The notes: generated by a model not told the origin, from the letters alone. 64,000 nt of DNA from Clostridium guangxiense (GCF_021043395.1 NZ_JAJNKE010000021.1:1-64000), one strand, 5' to 3'. Shown: positions 47,989 to 57,236, numbered from the stretch's first letter. Program-made: numbers and translations.

Positions 47989-48855
47989 TCAACTGTTAAG
48001 TTCTACATTCTTTCCTTTTATCTGAATAAGTTCTTCAAATGTAATATTTCCATACTCTTTAAGTGCATTTATTATTTCTTCTTCATAAATAATCTTCATA
48101 ACCCTCATATTATCGTCTAGAACAGTTAGAATTGTATATTTATTTTTGTCAATCATACCTAGCCCAAATAACAAATCCTTTTTATAGAAAACAGATATTA
48201 TTCTATTTTCTATAACTCCATTTTTCATAAACTTTAATCTTTTTTTCATTATATCCTCCATAATTACATAAACTATTCTTCTCTTTTCTTTAAAAGAACA
48301 GGATAAAATAAAGAAAGAAATTAAAATTAAATTTAGATTATTAACCCCATAGAAGAGGGGTACTAAATATAATATTTGAAGTATTATTCCGATTGTCATA
48401 CTTACATAGACTGTAATTTTGCTAGCCTTCTTATATAAAAGCTTCTTACACAAAATATCTCTAAGTATTCTTCCTCCATCTAATGGGAAGGCTGGCAAAA
48501 GATTAAAAATTCCCAGTGACAAATTAATTATAAAAAAGTTATAGAATTCATCATAATCATACATTTTTAAAGCTGCATAAAAAATAACCGCTAGAACAAA
48601 ATTCATCATAGGCCCTGATATAGAAATAATGAACTCTTCCTTACATGATGCCTCCTCTAAATCTTTAAGTTTAAGTGACGCTCCAAAAGGAAGTATTTCT
48701 ATATGAAAACCTGAAAATCCTAGTTTCCTAGCAGTTAAATAATGTATAAATTCATGAAGTATGACAAAAATAAATATAGTTGCAAGTTGACCTCTAAATC
48801 CAACTAAGAATAGTATTATAATATATGGAATACAGTATTTGTTTAATTTAATCAA
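47989..48855 (-). CDS. spoIVFB: SpoIVFB-like M50 intramembrane metalloprotease
   Basis: 288 aa, about five membrane segments. HEFIH (HExxH zinc site, LHEFIHYLTARKLG, about 34-38) and LLPAFPLDGGRIL, the second ligand motif (Asp). C-terminal cytoplasmic CBS-like region (FYKKDLLFGLGMIDKNKYTILTVLDDN). SpoIVFB cleaves pro-sigma-K in the mother cell. Downstream of the SpoIVFA-like M23 gene, supporting the assignment. Confidence 0.9.
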   Translation of the reverse strand: MIKLNKYCIPYIIILFLVGFRGQLATIFIFVILHEFIHYLTARKLGFSGFHIEILPFGASLKLKDLEEASCKEEFIISISGPMMNFVLAVIFYAALKMYDYDEFYNFFIINLSLGIFNLLPAFPLDGGRILRDILCKKLLYKKASKITVYVSMTIGIILQILYLVPLFYGVNNLNLILISFFILSCSFKEKRRIVYVIMEDIMKKRLKFMKNGVIENRIISVFYKKDLLFGLGMIDKNKYTILTVLDDNMRVMKIIYEEEIINALKEYGNITFEELIQIKGKNVELNS

Positions 48856-48897
48856 TTAAACGCCCCACATTAATTGCTCATACGCAAAGCCAAAAAT

Positions 48898-49689
48898 CTA
48901 ATTTTGAGCTGACGTATTTATATTAAAATAACTTTCGGGATTTTTGTTTTCTCCCATATACATAATTTCAAAATGAAGATGTGATGGTTCCTTTTCTGCT
49001 TCTTTTCCAACTTTTCCTACATAATCTCCTTTAGTCACCCCATCCCCTTTTTTTACACTTATGGAATTTAAATTTCCGTATTTACTTTCGACTCCATCTC
49101 CATTATCGATGACAACGTATTTTCCAATTTCACTATTTTGACTCACCAATTCCACAGTTCCATTATACACTGCCTTTACATTACTACCCTCCGAGGCTGC
49201 GATGTCTATACCCTTATGATCATTTTTACCTCCAAAAGAACGTATTATCTTTCCGTTCACTGGTACTACATACTTGCTTTCTATTTTCTCATCAACAGTT
49301 TCTTCTCCTGTTATCTTAGATTTAAAGTTTTCAATATAATCCACGGATTTCGCTTCTATATTATCAAAATTGATTTGATTAACATAGTTTTGAACATCAT
49401 TTAAGTTTACAGTTTCGACTTGTTTTATCAATGCTCCATAATCATAATTTTCATTTAAAAGATATTTACAATATTCATAAGTATTTTTTGTTTCCGGCAT
49501 TGAAACCTCTCTCATTGCAAAAACAGCTAAAAATAAAATTATAGTTCCAACAATTTGAAACTTTAAAGTATTTATAAGCTTTTTCGTTAAATCCTTTCTA
49601 TTATATCCATTAGACGAAAAAGAATCATACTTTCTTCTTTTAAGCATGTTATTATAATAGTCCTCATATTGTGAACTAAAACTACCCAC
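48898..49689 (-). CDS. spoIVFA: SpoIVFA-like M23 peptidase
   Basis: 263 aa from a GTG at 49689 (AGGAGG 5 bases upstream). Cytoplasmic N-terminus, one membrane segment (about 50-70, FQIVGTIILFLAVFAMREVS), linker, then a LytM/M23 domain with HKGIDIAA (HxxxD) and HLHFEIMY (HxH): unlike Bacillus SpoIVFA the zinc ligands look intact. Regulates SpoIVFB by homology of position. In Clostridium the mechanism of pro-sigma-K activation differs, so the role is inferred. Confidence 0.85.
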   Translation of the reverse strand: MGSFSSQYEDYYNNMLKRRKYDSFSSNGYNRKDLTKKLINTLKFQIVGTIILFLAVFAMREVSMPETKNTYEYCKYLLNENYDYGALIKQVETVNLNDVQNYVNQINFDNIEAKSVDYIENFKSKITGEETVDEKIESKYVVPVNGKIIRSFGGKNDHKGIDIAASEGSNVKAVYNGTVELVSQNSEIGKYVVIDNGDGVESKYGNLNSISVKKGDGVTKGDYVGKVGKEAEKEPSHLHFEIMYMGENKNPESYFNINTSAQN

Positions 49690-49764
49690 TTTTCCTCCTA
49701 TACACAATTGATATATACTAATTATATATATGAGAATAGAAATTTATTACTAAAAACTTACGAT

Positions 49765-50883
49765 TTAGAAATTAATTTTGTTTCTTCTCATGCCTATATT
49801 AATAACAATTCCAATGCTTATAAAACCAGTTAGCATAGAACTTCCTCCATAACTCACAAAAGGAAGTGCTATACCTGAAATTGGCATAATTCCTATTGTC
49901 ATTCCAATATTTTGAAGTATGGCAAATAAAAATGATGATGCAGTTCCAATGCAAAATATCTTTCCAAATATATCCTTAGAATTTTTACCTATATTCACAA
50001 TTTTACAAAGCAATAATAAGTATACTAATACCAAAGCTACTCCACCCACAAGTCCCCATTCTTCACCTATTACTGAAAATATAAAGTCTGTATGAGTCTC
50101 TGGAATATATCCTCCTTGTATTTGCGTTCCCTTTAAAAAGCCTTTACCAAATATTCCTCCTGAGCCTATACCTATTTCCGATTGTATAAGCTGCAGCCCC
50201 GTCGAATTAATGTACTTTTCAGGGCTCAAAAAACTAGTAAACCTTTCTTTCCAATAAGCCTTCATAATTGACGTAGGCCAAACCGCAGCTATTCCTAATA
50301 TTATGGTGAGAATACCACCCAATACAACTCTTAGATCTAAACCCGCAATAAAAAGCATACCTAAAACTATAAAAAAGCATACCTCAGTCATTCCCATATC
50401 TGGTTGAATTACTATAAGTATCATAGTTATGCCAGCATAAAAAATTATAGTAAAAAAGTTTTTTATATTGTTTATATCGCCTTTCATAACATCGAGTTTT
50501 TTTGCGACTAAAATTATAAGTGCTACTTTTGCAAATTCTGATGGCTGAATAGCCCTTTTTCCTATGGCTATCCATCCTGTAGCCCCATTAACAGTATGTC
50601 CAGCTACATCGTTAATTATAAGTAGTACAATTGAAGCCCAATAAATAACTTCTGCATAGTTAATTAATACTCTATAATCAAATTTAATTATAATATAAAC
50701 AATTATGAAACCAATAATAGCCCAAGCAATTTGAAGTTTCCAATTGCTTGCAAGGTTTGCATTATTATGTACTGCACTATAAATATTTACCGAACTAAAA
50801 GCTACAAGAATAGTTGGAATTATAATTAACCATAAATCCATTTGTTTTAATAATCTCTTATCTATTTGAAATTTTTTAAGCAT
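49765..50883 (-). CDS. rodA: RodA/FtsW-family peptidoglycan polymerase
   Basis: 372 aa from the ATG at 50883 (GGAGGGG SD); the frame upstream of it is not family-like. Ten membrane segments. Signature GKGFLKGTQIQGGYIPETHTDFIFSVIGEEWG and PISGIALPFVSYGGSSML. Placement next to minDE favours RodA (cylinder elongation) over FtsW. Confidence 0.93.
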   Translation of the reverse strand: MLKKFQIDKRLLKQMDLWLIIIPTILVAFSSVNIYSAVHNNANLASNWKLQIAWAIIGFIIVYIIIKFDYRVLINYAEVIYWASIVLLIINDVAGHTVNGATGWIAIGKRAIQPSEFAKVALIILVAKKLDVMKGDINNIKNFFTIIFYAGITMILIVIQPDMGMTEVCFFIVLGMLFIAGLDLRVVLGGILTIILGIAAVWPTSIMKAYWKERFTSFLSPEKYINSTGLQLIQSEIGIGSGGIFGKGFLKGTQIQGGYIPETHTDFIFSVIGEEWGLVGGVALVLVYLLLLCKIVNIGKNSKDIFGKIFCIGTASSFLFAILQNIGMTIGIMPISGIALPFVSYGGSSMLTGFISIGIVINIGMRRNKINF

Positions 50884-50982
50884 ATTTGCCCCTCCAAAAT
50901 TATTATAATAATCCAACGAAATTATACCAAAACAAATAGGGCTAAGTGCCCTTTTGAATTTTATTATATCATAAAAAAATAA

Positions 50983-51015
50983 AAAAACTATGTACAATAT
51001 TTAAAAAATACATAG
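50983..51015 (-). terminator. Terminator between minE and rodA
   Basis: CTATGTA (50988-50994) / TACATAG (51009-51015), followed on the minus strand by TTTTTTTATTTTTTT. Confidence 0.8.
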
Positions 51016-51027
51016 CCTTTTATCACC

Positions 51028-51288
51028 TTATTTTGTTTTTGCTCTCTTAATTGGTATATTTGCAACTAATGCTGGGGAATTCCCTTCATCTAAATCTGTT
51101 TTTGTAAGCTTAACCTCAACATCTGAGTTATCTATTTCCACATACTTTGCAATTACATTTAGTATTTCTCCTTTTATCGCCTCTAAAAGTTCTGGAGATA
51201 AATCCGCTCTATCATGTATCAATATAAGCTTTAATCTTTCCTTTGCAACATCCTTAGACGAAGATTTAAATATACTAAAAAGATCCAT
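51028..51288 (-). CDS. minE: Cell division topological specificity factor MinE
   Basis: 86 aa from the ATG at 51288 (GGAGTGAGG SD). Begins with the amphipathic MDLFSIF helix and contains RLKLILIHDRADLSPELLEAIKGEIL, the MinD-contact helix. Oscillates with MinD to position the septum. 11 bases after minD. Confidence 0.96.
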   Translation of the reverse strand: MDLFSIFKSSSKDVAKERLKLILIHDRADLSPELLEAIKGEILNVIAKYVEIDNSDVEVKLTKTDLDEGNSPALVANIPIKRAKTK

Positions 51289-51299
51289 AATCCTCACTC

Positions 51300-52097
51300 C
51301 TATTTAACATTAAACAATCTTTTAATTGCTGAAATTAATCCTCCACCTTTATTCTCAGAGGTGTGAAATGGAACCTCATCTCCAGTTATTCTTCTTGCTA
51401 TATCCCTAAATGCTTTTCCTGCCTTAGCATTATCATTTAAAACTATAGGTTCACCTCTATTTGTAGACACAGTTATCTCTCTATCATTTGGAACCGCCCC
51501 TATAAGTTTTATAGCTAAATTATCAATAATATCCTCTATGCCAAGCATGTCCCCTTTTTTCACCATTTCATAATCAATTCTATTTACTATAACTTGATGA
51601 TTGTCTAGTCCCTTCGCATCCAATTTTCCAATTACTCTATCAGCATCTCTTATAGAAGTAACTTCCGGATTAACTACAATTAATGCTCTGTCAGCTCCAA
51701 TTATAGCATTTTCAAAACCTTGCTCTATTCCTGCTGGACAATCTATGAGAACATAATCTGTATCAGCTTTAAGTTCATTAATTAAATTAAGCATTTCCTC
51801 TGGTTTAACATCATTTTTATCTTTTGTTTGAGCTGTTGGAAGTAAAAATAAATTTTCATATCTCTTATCTTTTATAAGTGCTTGCTTTAATCTGCAATTT
51901 TCCTCTATTACATCTAAAAGGGTAAAAACAATTCTATTTTCTAGTCCCATAAGTACATCCAAATTTCTGAGTCCAGTATCTCCATCAACAAGCACAACCT
52001 TTTTGCCCATAGAAGCTAATGCAGTACCTATATTAGCTGTAGTAGTTGTTTTTCCTACTCCTCCCTTACCAGATGTTATTACTATAGCCTCTCCCAT
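51300..52097 (-). CDS. minD: Septum site-determining ATPase MinD
   Basis: 265 aa from the ATG at 52097 (GGAGG 8 bases upstream). Deviant Walker A SGKGGVGKTTTTANIG, DGDTGLRNLDVLMGLE, LIDCPAGIEQGF, and the C-terminal membrane-targeting amphipathic helix LISAIKRLFNVK. minC is not in the window and the region upstream is not the usual mreBCD-pbp-minC. Confidence 0.96.
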   Translation of the reverse strand: MGEAIVITSGKGGVGKTTTTANIGTALASMGKKVVLVDGDTGLRNLDVLMGLENRIVFTLLDVIEENCRLKQALIKDKRYENLFLLPTAQTKDKNDVKPEEMLNLINELKADTDYVLIDCPAGIEQGFENAIIGADRALIVVNPEVTSIRDADRVIGKLDAKGLDNHQVIVNRIDYEMVKKGDMLGIEDIIDNLAIKLIGAVPNDREITVSTNRGEPIVLNDNAKAGKAFRDIARRITGDEVPFHTSENKGGGLISAIKRLFNVK

Positions 52098-52316
52098 AAA
52101 TATTACCTCCATAAAATATTTTATATTACAAAATATTAACCTAAACTATGCTATAACGCTTCCACTAATTTTGTCAAATAATTAACCTTATATATTGAAT
52201 TCTCCAAAAAACAAAAAAATCCTTCTAATTTAAATGAAAATTTTAATATATGCAACGTTAAATCAAAAGTATTTTTCCACATAAAGTATAATTTGAATTA
52301 ATTCACAGTATATATT
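52098..52316. other. Gene-free region upstream of minD
   Basis: No credible gene. AT-rich; the minD promoter must be here but I see no clean -35/-10 pair. Possible junction of a synteny break. Confidence 0.4.
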
Positions 52317-52374
52317 AGGGCTGTTGCACAAAAATTAATTCAATCGTAATTTATAAATTTAGTGCAGCAGCCCT
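52317..52374 (-). terminator. Terminator-like inverted repeat after the VanW gene
   Basis: AGGGCTGTTGCAC (52317-52329) / GTGCAGCAGCCCT (52362-52374), 12 of 13 pairs, with a 32-base loop. Works as a terminator position (33 bases past the stop). The GGGCTGTTGCAC ends resemble transposon ends (see findings). Confidence 0.6.
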
Positions 52375-52406
52375 ATATTTTATAATTTCATTTTTTAAGA
52401 GATACA

Positions 52407-53654
52407 TTAATAAGAATCATTCGAAATAAGTTCATTTGATATCATGGTACCATTTTGATAAGTTTGAAGATAAAGCTTCACTCTTTTACCACCTTCTAAA
52501 ACATCATCTACAACTTTATAAGTCTTACTCTTTAAACTTGCATCCGAATATATGTTAAAGGTTTCTATACCATTTGCTGAACTACCTTCAATGTATATTG
52601 GAAAATTAAAAGTATTTTTAAACTGATAGTCAAGTTTTCCATCATAATCTACTGTTGCATCATGCCCCAGCGAAACATAAGCTGATGGAATAGAATGATG
52701 GGTTCTTACAGTTGGCTTAATTCCTGCAAGAAGCGCTGCATTATAAAGCGTAGTTGAAACCTGACAAATACCTCCGCCAATCCCCATTCCTGTAGTCTTT
52801 CCTATATCAACTGGTGCCGATTGATAGCCTTTTTCAGTAGTTCTTCTTCCCAAAATTCCATTAAAACTAAAAGTCTCTCCTGGCATTACCACCTTACCGT
52901 TTATAGTCTTTGTAGCAAGCTGAATATTAGTCATCCTTCCAGGACTTGATATAGATCCATAACTAGTACTAAATGTAGATATAAAAGTATTTATTCCACT
53001 TAATTTCTCCTTAGTCACTCCAGCTTTTACAGTTTCTATATTTCCGTGAACAACTGGTTCTTCACCAATTTGTCCATTTATTGCTGATATAATATTCTTC
53101 TTAAGCTCTTGATCCTTTAATTTATAACCATCCTGATCTGGATTAATAATAAAACTGCCGCCATTTTTAGTTATTGAGGCATTTTTAGGATCCTTATTAA
53201 TATCATTCTTTATATTATTTATCACATCATCTATAGGTTTAGTGTTTGAACTATAAGCAAATGAAAGCTTTATATTTTTTGATATTGGATTCTTTAACAG
53301 CTTGTACCTATCCATGATGCTTCCATCTTTTCCATAGTTATAAGCCTCTTTAATTGCTTTATTTATGTCATATTTTGCTCCAATTTGAGAATAAGCAATT
53401 GTATAATTTTTACTTTCAACCTTTATACTTACTTTTTTATTTTGAAGCGAAGCTTGGTACTTATCATTAAGTATTTTTTCAACCTCCTCCTGTGTCTTTC
53501 CAGATACATCTTCGTTTTCTATTACTACTCCAGGATAAATATAGCTATCATAACTTTTTACCTTTGAATAAATCTTATAACCGTATAATCCCACTGCCAA
53601 AGCAGCAATAAAAAGACATGTAGTACCTAAAATTATTGCATTTTTTTTATTCAT
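52407..53654 (-). CDS. VanW family protein
   Basis: 415 aa. N-terminal membrane anchor (AIILGTTCLFIAALAVGLYGYKIY), two repeats of a peptidoglycan-binding-like (PG_binding_4) region (about 45-215), then the VanW domain: NIQLATKTINGKVVMPGETFSFNGILGRRT, GGGICQVSTTLYNAALLAG and TVRTHHSIPSAYVSLGHDATVDY. Surface exposed, presumably wall-associated. Biochemical role unknown. Single gene with its own terminator. Confidence 0.92.
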   Translation of the reverse strand: MNKKNAIILGTTCLFIAALAVGLYGYKIYSKVKSYDSYIYPGVVIENEDVSGKTQEEVEKILNDKYQASLQNKKVSIKVESKNYTIAYSQIGAKYDINKAIKEAYNYGKDGSIMDRYKLLKNPISKNIKLSFAYSSNTKPIDDVINNIKNDINKDPKNASITKNGGSFIINPDQDGYKLKDQELKKNIISAINGQIGEEPVVHGNIETVKAGVTKEKLSGINTFISTFSTSYGSISSPGRMTNIQLATKTINGKVVMPGETFSFNGILGRRTTEKGYQSAPVDIGKTTGMGIGGGICQVSTTLYNAALLAGIKPTVRTHHSIPSAYVSLGHDATVDYDGKLDYQFKNTFNFPIYIEGSSANGIETFNIYSDASLKSKTYKVVDDVLEGGKRVKLYLQTYQNGTMISNELISNDSY

Positions 53655-53835
53655 AAATACACCTCATATTATTATACTTTTGCACTCTAATTTTAATTGT
53701 AATGCTTACTATACCTTAATTAATTTCTAAAGATAATTACTTATTTCATTAGAATATTTGTATGCAAATTATAAAACGATATTACTAATTTTATAATTTA
53801 ATTTTAATAATATTCATATTATCATTATACTAATA

Positions 53836-53873
53836 AAATAGCATATATCAACCTATTTTATTTTGATATATGC
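53836..53873 (-). terminator. Terminator of the coupling-protein operon
   Basis: GCATATATCAA (53841-53851) / TTGATATATGC (53863-53873), followed on the minus strand by TATTTTATT. Confidence 0.7.
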
Positions 53874-53937
53874 ATAAAACTTATTGTACACTATTACTAT
53901 GAGATTTAATACCACTTTGCCTCCCCTTGAGATTGCT

Positions 53938-55776
53938 TTACCAAAAGCTAGATTTTCCAGTATTTTTGACATTATTTGCGTTGTTATCTTCTATATTTTC
54001 ATTAACTTTAACAGATTTTTTTATATTACAATTTTCTGTCCAAAGTGGTTTATAATCACTAATCTTAATAAGTTTAATGTATTTTGAAAGTCTGTGCCTC
54101 GTGTAGTCCATTTTTTCTAATATAATTGGCTTTGCTCCTCTTAATATCAATATTTCATTCTTATTTGGAAGCCTCAATATTTCATCCGGATTCATCAAAT
54201 TCCTTTTAACTGCTCTCTTTGTTACCTTTCCAAAATCTACAATTCCCTCTAACCCTGCCGACTTGCTTGAACTTACATCTTTTACTGTTGCAGTTCCAAG
54301 AAGCTTTGATACAAATTCCGCTGTTATTATATCGGTAGCACCTAAGAATAGTCTGCTGTCGCAGTTACCTATAATTTCGGACCATGCATCATTAGGGTAT
54401 CTATTCTTAAGTTGAGCTATATTCTGGAATATTACGCAACTTGAAATCCCCCTGGATCTCATGGTAGATATTTTTTTAGTAAAGTCAGGAATTGCACCGA
54501 TATTCGGAAATTCATCCAAGATAAAATATACATCTTTTTGTCCTTCTTTTGCCGTATAATCCGCATATTTAGTAAGTTTTATAAATAAGAATGAAAAAAA
54601 TAACCCTGCTATAAAATCAAAAGTCGATTCCATATCTGATGTTATACAAAAATAAGCACATTTTTCTTTCTTGGGAAGTGTTAGATCTATATCACTAAAA
54701 GCAGTTAAATTCTGCACAAGTTTATTTTGAAACACCTGAAGTTTTGAACCCAACCCTATAACAACACCTGTCCTTACTTTTTCACTTGCCTGAGAATATA
54801 TATTATATGGCAGCTTCGCTGAATGAGATGACGGAAGTGTTTTAAATATAGCATCTATGGTTGATACATCACTTGAGGCAAGCATAGAATAAACCGTGGA
54901 TAAATTTTTTTCTTCTTTGGAATTTTCCTTTATCACATATAAGACAAGCGCCTTCAACAAATTCATTTCAGTTTTATCCCAAAATTCATCTGATTTTGCC
55001 CCTGGAGTTTTTGTATTTGCCATAACAGTTTCTGCAAAGCTTTGAGCTGCTATATCATCTTCTATTTCATCAATTGGGTTCCATCTATCTGAATTTATCA
55101 TATTTACTAAATTTAAAACTTTAACCGTATAACCTTTATCTCTTAAAAACTCAGACATAGATTCAAATATTTCTGCTTTAGGGTCTGTAAGTATCATAGA
55201 TTGCCCCATTTCGCTTATCTGCATTATATTAGGTCTTACAAAACTTCTACTTTTCATACTTCCACTAGCACCAAATACGGCTATGTTTTTATTAAAGAAA
55301 GTATCTGGCGGTAGTGTAACCATTTTATTTCTAATTCCATCTTTTATGGTGCCAAATACTAAGCCCTTTTCGCTTCCAATACATAATACTTTTTTAGCTT
55401 CACTTATGTCCATCCAGCTTGCAGTTCCTTGAGTCCCATTTTCTTTAAGATAATTTATACCAATCTGACCTTCTTCAAATAACATGCTTTTTGCTATAAA
55501 AAATAGTACTATTAAAATGACTGTAAGTAAAATAAAAGCAATAATAAAACCTTTAAATACGACTGAATTATTTTTCATCAAACTAAAGCTCTGCGTTGGA
55601 TGCTTATACATATTGCTTATTTTGTTTATATTAAAACCCTTATTATTAAACATATTGTATTTGCTTATTTGATATTTTAGATAAACCAGCGGCGTTAATA
55701 CATAAATACTAAACAAAATATATATTGGAATTGTAAATATAATCAATAAAGAATTTATTTTTTCTTCTTCATTCAT
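53938..55776 (-). CDS. VirD4/TraG-type type IV coupling ATPase
   Basis: 612 aa from the ATG at 55776 (GGAGG 11 bases upstream). Two membrane segments (about 8-35 and 71-92), then the T4CP ATPase: Walker A FGASGSMKS (about 165), KAEIFESM, Walker B FILDEFPNIGAIPDF, and SRGISSCVIFQNIAQL. Couples DNA/relaxase or proteins to a type IV secretion channel. No relaxase or VirB4/VirB6 is present in the window, so it is an orphan or part of a remnant. Preceded by two small genes and a possible attenuator. Confidence 0.9.
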   Translation of the reverse strand: MNEEEKINSLLIIFTIPIYILFSIYVLTPLVYLKYQISKYNMFNNKGFNINKISNMYKHPTQSFSLMKNNSVVFKGFIIAFILLTVILIVLFFIAKSMLFEEGQIGINYLKENGTQGTASWMDISEAKKVLCIGSEKGLVFGTIKDGIRNKMVTLPPDTFFNKNIAVFGASGSMKSRSFVRPNIMQISEMGQSMILTDPKAEIFESMSEFLRDKGYTVKVLNLVNMINSDRWNPIDEIEDDIAAQSFAETVMANTKTPGAKSDEFWDKTEMNLLKALVLYVIKENSKEEKNLSTVYSMLASSDVSTIDAIFKTLPSSHSAKLPYNIYSQASEKVRTGVVIGLGSKLQVFQNKLVQNLTAFSDIDLTLPKKEKCAYFCITSDMESTFDFIAGLFFSFLFIKLTKYADYTAKEGQKDVYFILDEFPNIGAIPDFTKKISTMRSRGISSCVIFQNIAQLKNRYPNDAWSEIIGNCDSRLFLGATDIITAEFVSKLLGTATVKDVSSSKSAGLEGIVDFGKVTKRAVKRNLMNPDEILRLPNKNEILILRGAKPIILEKMDYTRHRLSKYIKLIKISDYKPLWTENCNIKKSVKVNENIEDNNANNVKNTGKSSFW

Positions 55777-55780
55777 ATTG

Positions 55781-56005
55781 CTATACTCCTCCATCCTTTT
55801 TTTGTATTTTAAATTCTCTAAGCGCAAAACTAGCTTTTGTAAAGCACTCTTTATACTTTAATCTTTGTGCCACTCCAAGAAAAAAATATTCATGTTCTTC
55901 TACTATAACAAATTTATCTTTAACCTCTCCCCTATCCTTAATTACTATATCCCCTAATTGGGGCATTCTTCTAGCTATAGCTGAGTCTTTATACTTAAAA
56001 GCCAT
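55781..56005 (-). CDS. Small hypothetical protein of the coupling-protein operon
   Basis: 74 aa, SD GGGGAGATG, starting MAFKYKDSAIARRMPQLGDIVI. Beta-rich, no membrane segment. Its stop codon lies inside the SD of the coupling-protein gene, so translation is likely coupled; two bases separate it from the upstream gene. Not recognised. Confidence 0.75.
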   Translation of the reverse strand: MAFKYKDSAIARRMPQLGDIVIKDRGEVKDKFVIVEEHEYFFLGVAQRLKYKECFTKASFALREFKIQKKDGGV

Positions 56006-56007
56006 TT

Positions 56008-56520
56008 TTAGTCATCTCCCCATTCTAAAAAAATAACTCCACCATTTTCTACAGTGCAGTATTTAGCTTGTTTATTTATTTTTATTTTTTCTATTTGACT
56101 TGCACTTTCAAGTATTACAATTATTCTTTCAGCTGCAGTTCTATTTACCGCCGCTGAATAAATAACTTCCTCTCCTTCATTTATTACCACTGCATCAAAA
56201 ATCTTGCCATTCCTAAAAAATACAAGGGTAAAAGGAAAGTCTTCAACATTACACCATTGAATAGATACCTGTCTATTAATAGAATTTAAATATGTGCATA
56301 TCTCTAAAGCCTTAAGAACTTTATTGTTTACCTCTCGCCGCCCTATGGATACATATATATTTCCCTCAAGCACCCTTACCCTTCTCTGATTTACAAGTAT
56401 TTTAAGCTCCTTATCCAAATCCTTCAAATTACTAAGTTCTTTAATTTGTTCATAAGTCATACAGCCAAATTTATTAATGTTATCAAGTATCTTTTGCTGT
56501 TTTAAATTTACATAATACAA
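56008..56520 (-). CDS. Winged-helix-like protein of the coupling-protein operon
   Basis: 170 aa from a TTG at 56520 (GGAGG 7 bases upstream). The N-terminus (KQQKILDNINKFGCMTYEQIKELSNL...LKILVNQRRVRVLEGNIYVSIG) reads as a winged helix. The rest is a beta-rich domain (VSIQWCNVEDFPFTLVFFRNGKIFDAVVINEGEEVIYSAA). The pattern recalls the DUF5697/replication-relaxation-type proteins that accompany TraG in Firmicutes, but I am not sure. Starts directly after the hairpin at 56540-56609. Confidence 0.75.
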   Translation of the reverse strand: MYYVNLKQQKILDNINKFGCMTYEQIKELSNLKDLDKELKILVNQRRVRVLEGNIYVSIGRREVNNKVLKALEICTYLNSINRQVSIQWCNVEDFPFTLVFFRNGKIFDAVVINEGEEVIYSAAVNRTAAERIIVILESASQIEKIKINKQAKYCTVENGGVIFLEWGDD

Positions 56521-56539
56521 ATTATCACCTCCACAAAAA

Positions 56540-56609
56540 GAGAAGGAATAGCATTTTAAAGCATTAAACAAACTTTGTTTAAACCACTCTATAGACGCTA
56601 TTCCTTCTC
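56540..56609 (-). promoter_or_regulatory. Terminator-like hairpin in the leader (possible attenuator)
   Basis: Perfect 13-bp stem GAGAAGGAATAGC (56540-56552) / GCTATTCCTTCTC (56597-56609), with an inner AAACAAA/TTTGTTT. On the minus strand it is followed by TTTTTG and then GTGGAGG, the first SD. So it ends the leader just before the operon's first gene. Confidence 0.65.
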
Positions 56610-56638
56610 TTAAAAAATCATATGTTTTTCCACAAAAT

Positions 56639-56677
56639 AAAAAGCAGCTAAAAGGGGGAAGTATTCAGCTGCTTTTT
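56639..56677 (-). terminator. Terminator after the small membrane protein gene
   Basis: AAAAAGCAGCT (56639-56649) / AGCTGCTTTTT (56667-56677), followed on the minus strand by TTATTTTG and on the plus strand by T-rich sequence. Ends the transcript of the 56795-56950 gene. Confidence 0.8.
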
Positions 56678-56794
56678 TATATTAATTTATTGGGAGGTTT
56701 CATTTTCTATATTTACATAATACCCTTTAATTGTGACAAATATATTACAACATTAAGTATAATATGTTAAATTGAATTTCTCTTTATCGAATTA

Positions 56795-56950
56795 CTAATG
56801 TTTACGTTTTTTGGAACCTACCCTTTGTTCAATTGCATCTTTCCAATCATCAGCTCTACCTGCTGCCTTAATACATCCTCCTGTAACTAGTAAAACAACT
56901 ATTACTACAAATGCTGCAATCACAATTATATATTTAAATTTAATTGACAT
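56795..56950 (-). CDS. Small membrane protein, 51 aa
   Basis: Begins MSIKFKYIIVIAAFVVIVVLLVTGGCIKAAGRADDWKDAI and ends KKRKH, TAG stop. Good SD (GGAGAAG 5 bases upstream). One hydrophobic segment (7-24) followed by Gly-Gly-Cys; the -3 Thr makes it a poor lipobox, so either a small transmembrane protein or a marginal lipoprotein. The amphipathic tail has W36. Not recognised. Lies between the coupling-protein operon and the sugar-catabolic genes. Confidence 0.7.
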   Translation of the reverse strand: MSIKFKYIIVIAAFVVIVVLLVTGGCIKAAGRADDWKDAIEQRVGSKKRKH

Positions 56951-57202
56951 ATACACTTCTCCATTCAAATTAAATTTATTTTGTTATATACTTATATATT
57001 ACCCACTATATAAAATTTTAATCAAAATTTTAAAAACAAAACATTTACCAACTTAATATTTTATTTCCTTAATTTTACGTTAAATCTCGTACTGTTAATA
57101 CAATTTTATAGTATTAGCTAGGTTAAAACTTACCACTTTTATGTCATTTTTATAATATTGTTCTAGTTACACCAGCAATGTTTTAGCTAAAAAAGCAAAA
57201 TA

Positions 57203-57232
57203 AAAAAGGCTGATAAAAACATCAACCTTTTT
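57203..57232 (-). terminator. Terminator of the uronate-like operon
   Basis: AAAAAGG...TGAT / ATCA...CCTTTTT hairpin, 4 bases past the LUD gene stop. Confidence 0.75.
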
Positions 57233-57236
57233 ACTA

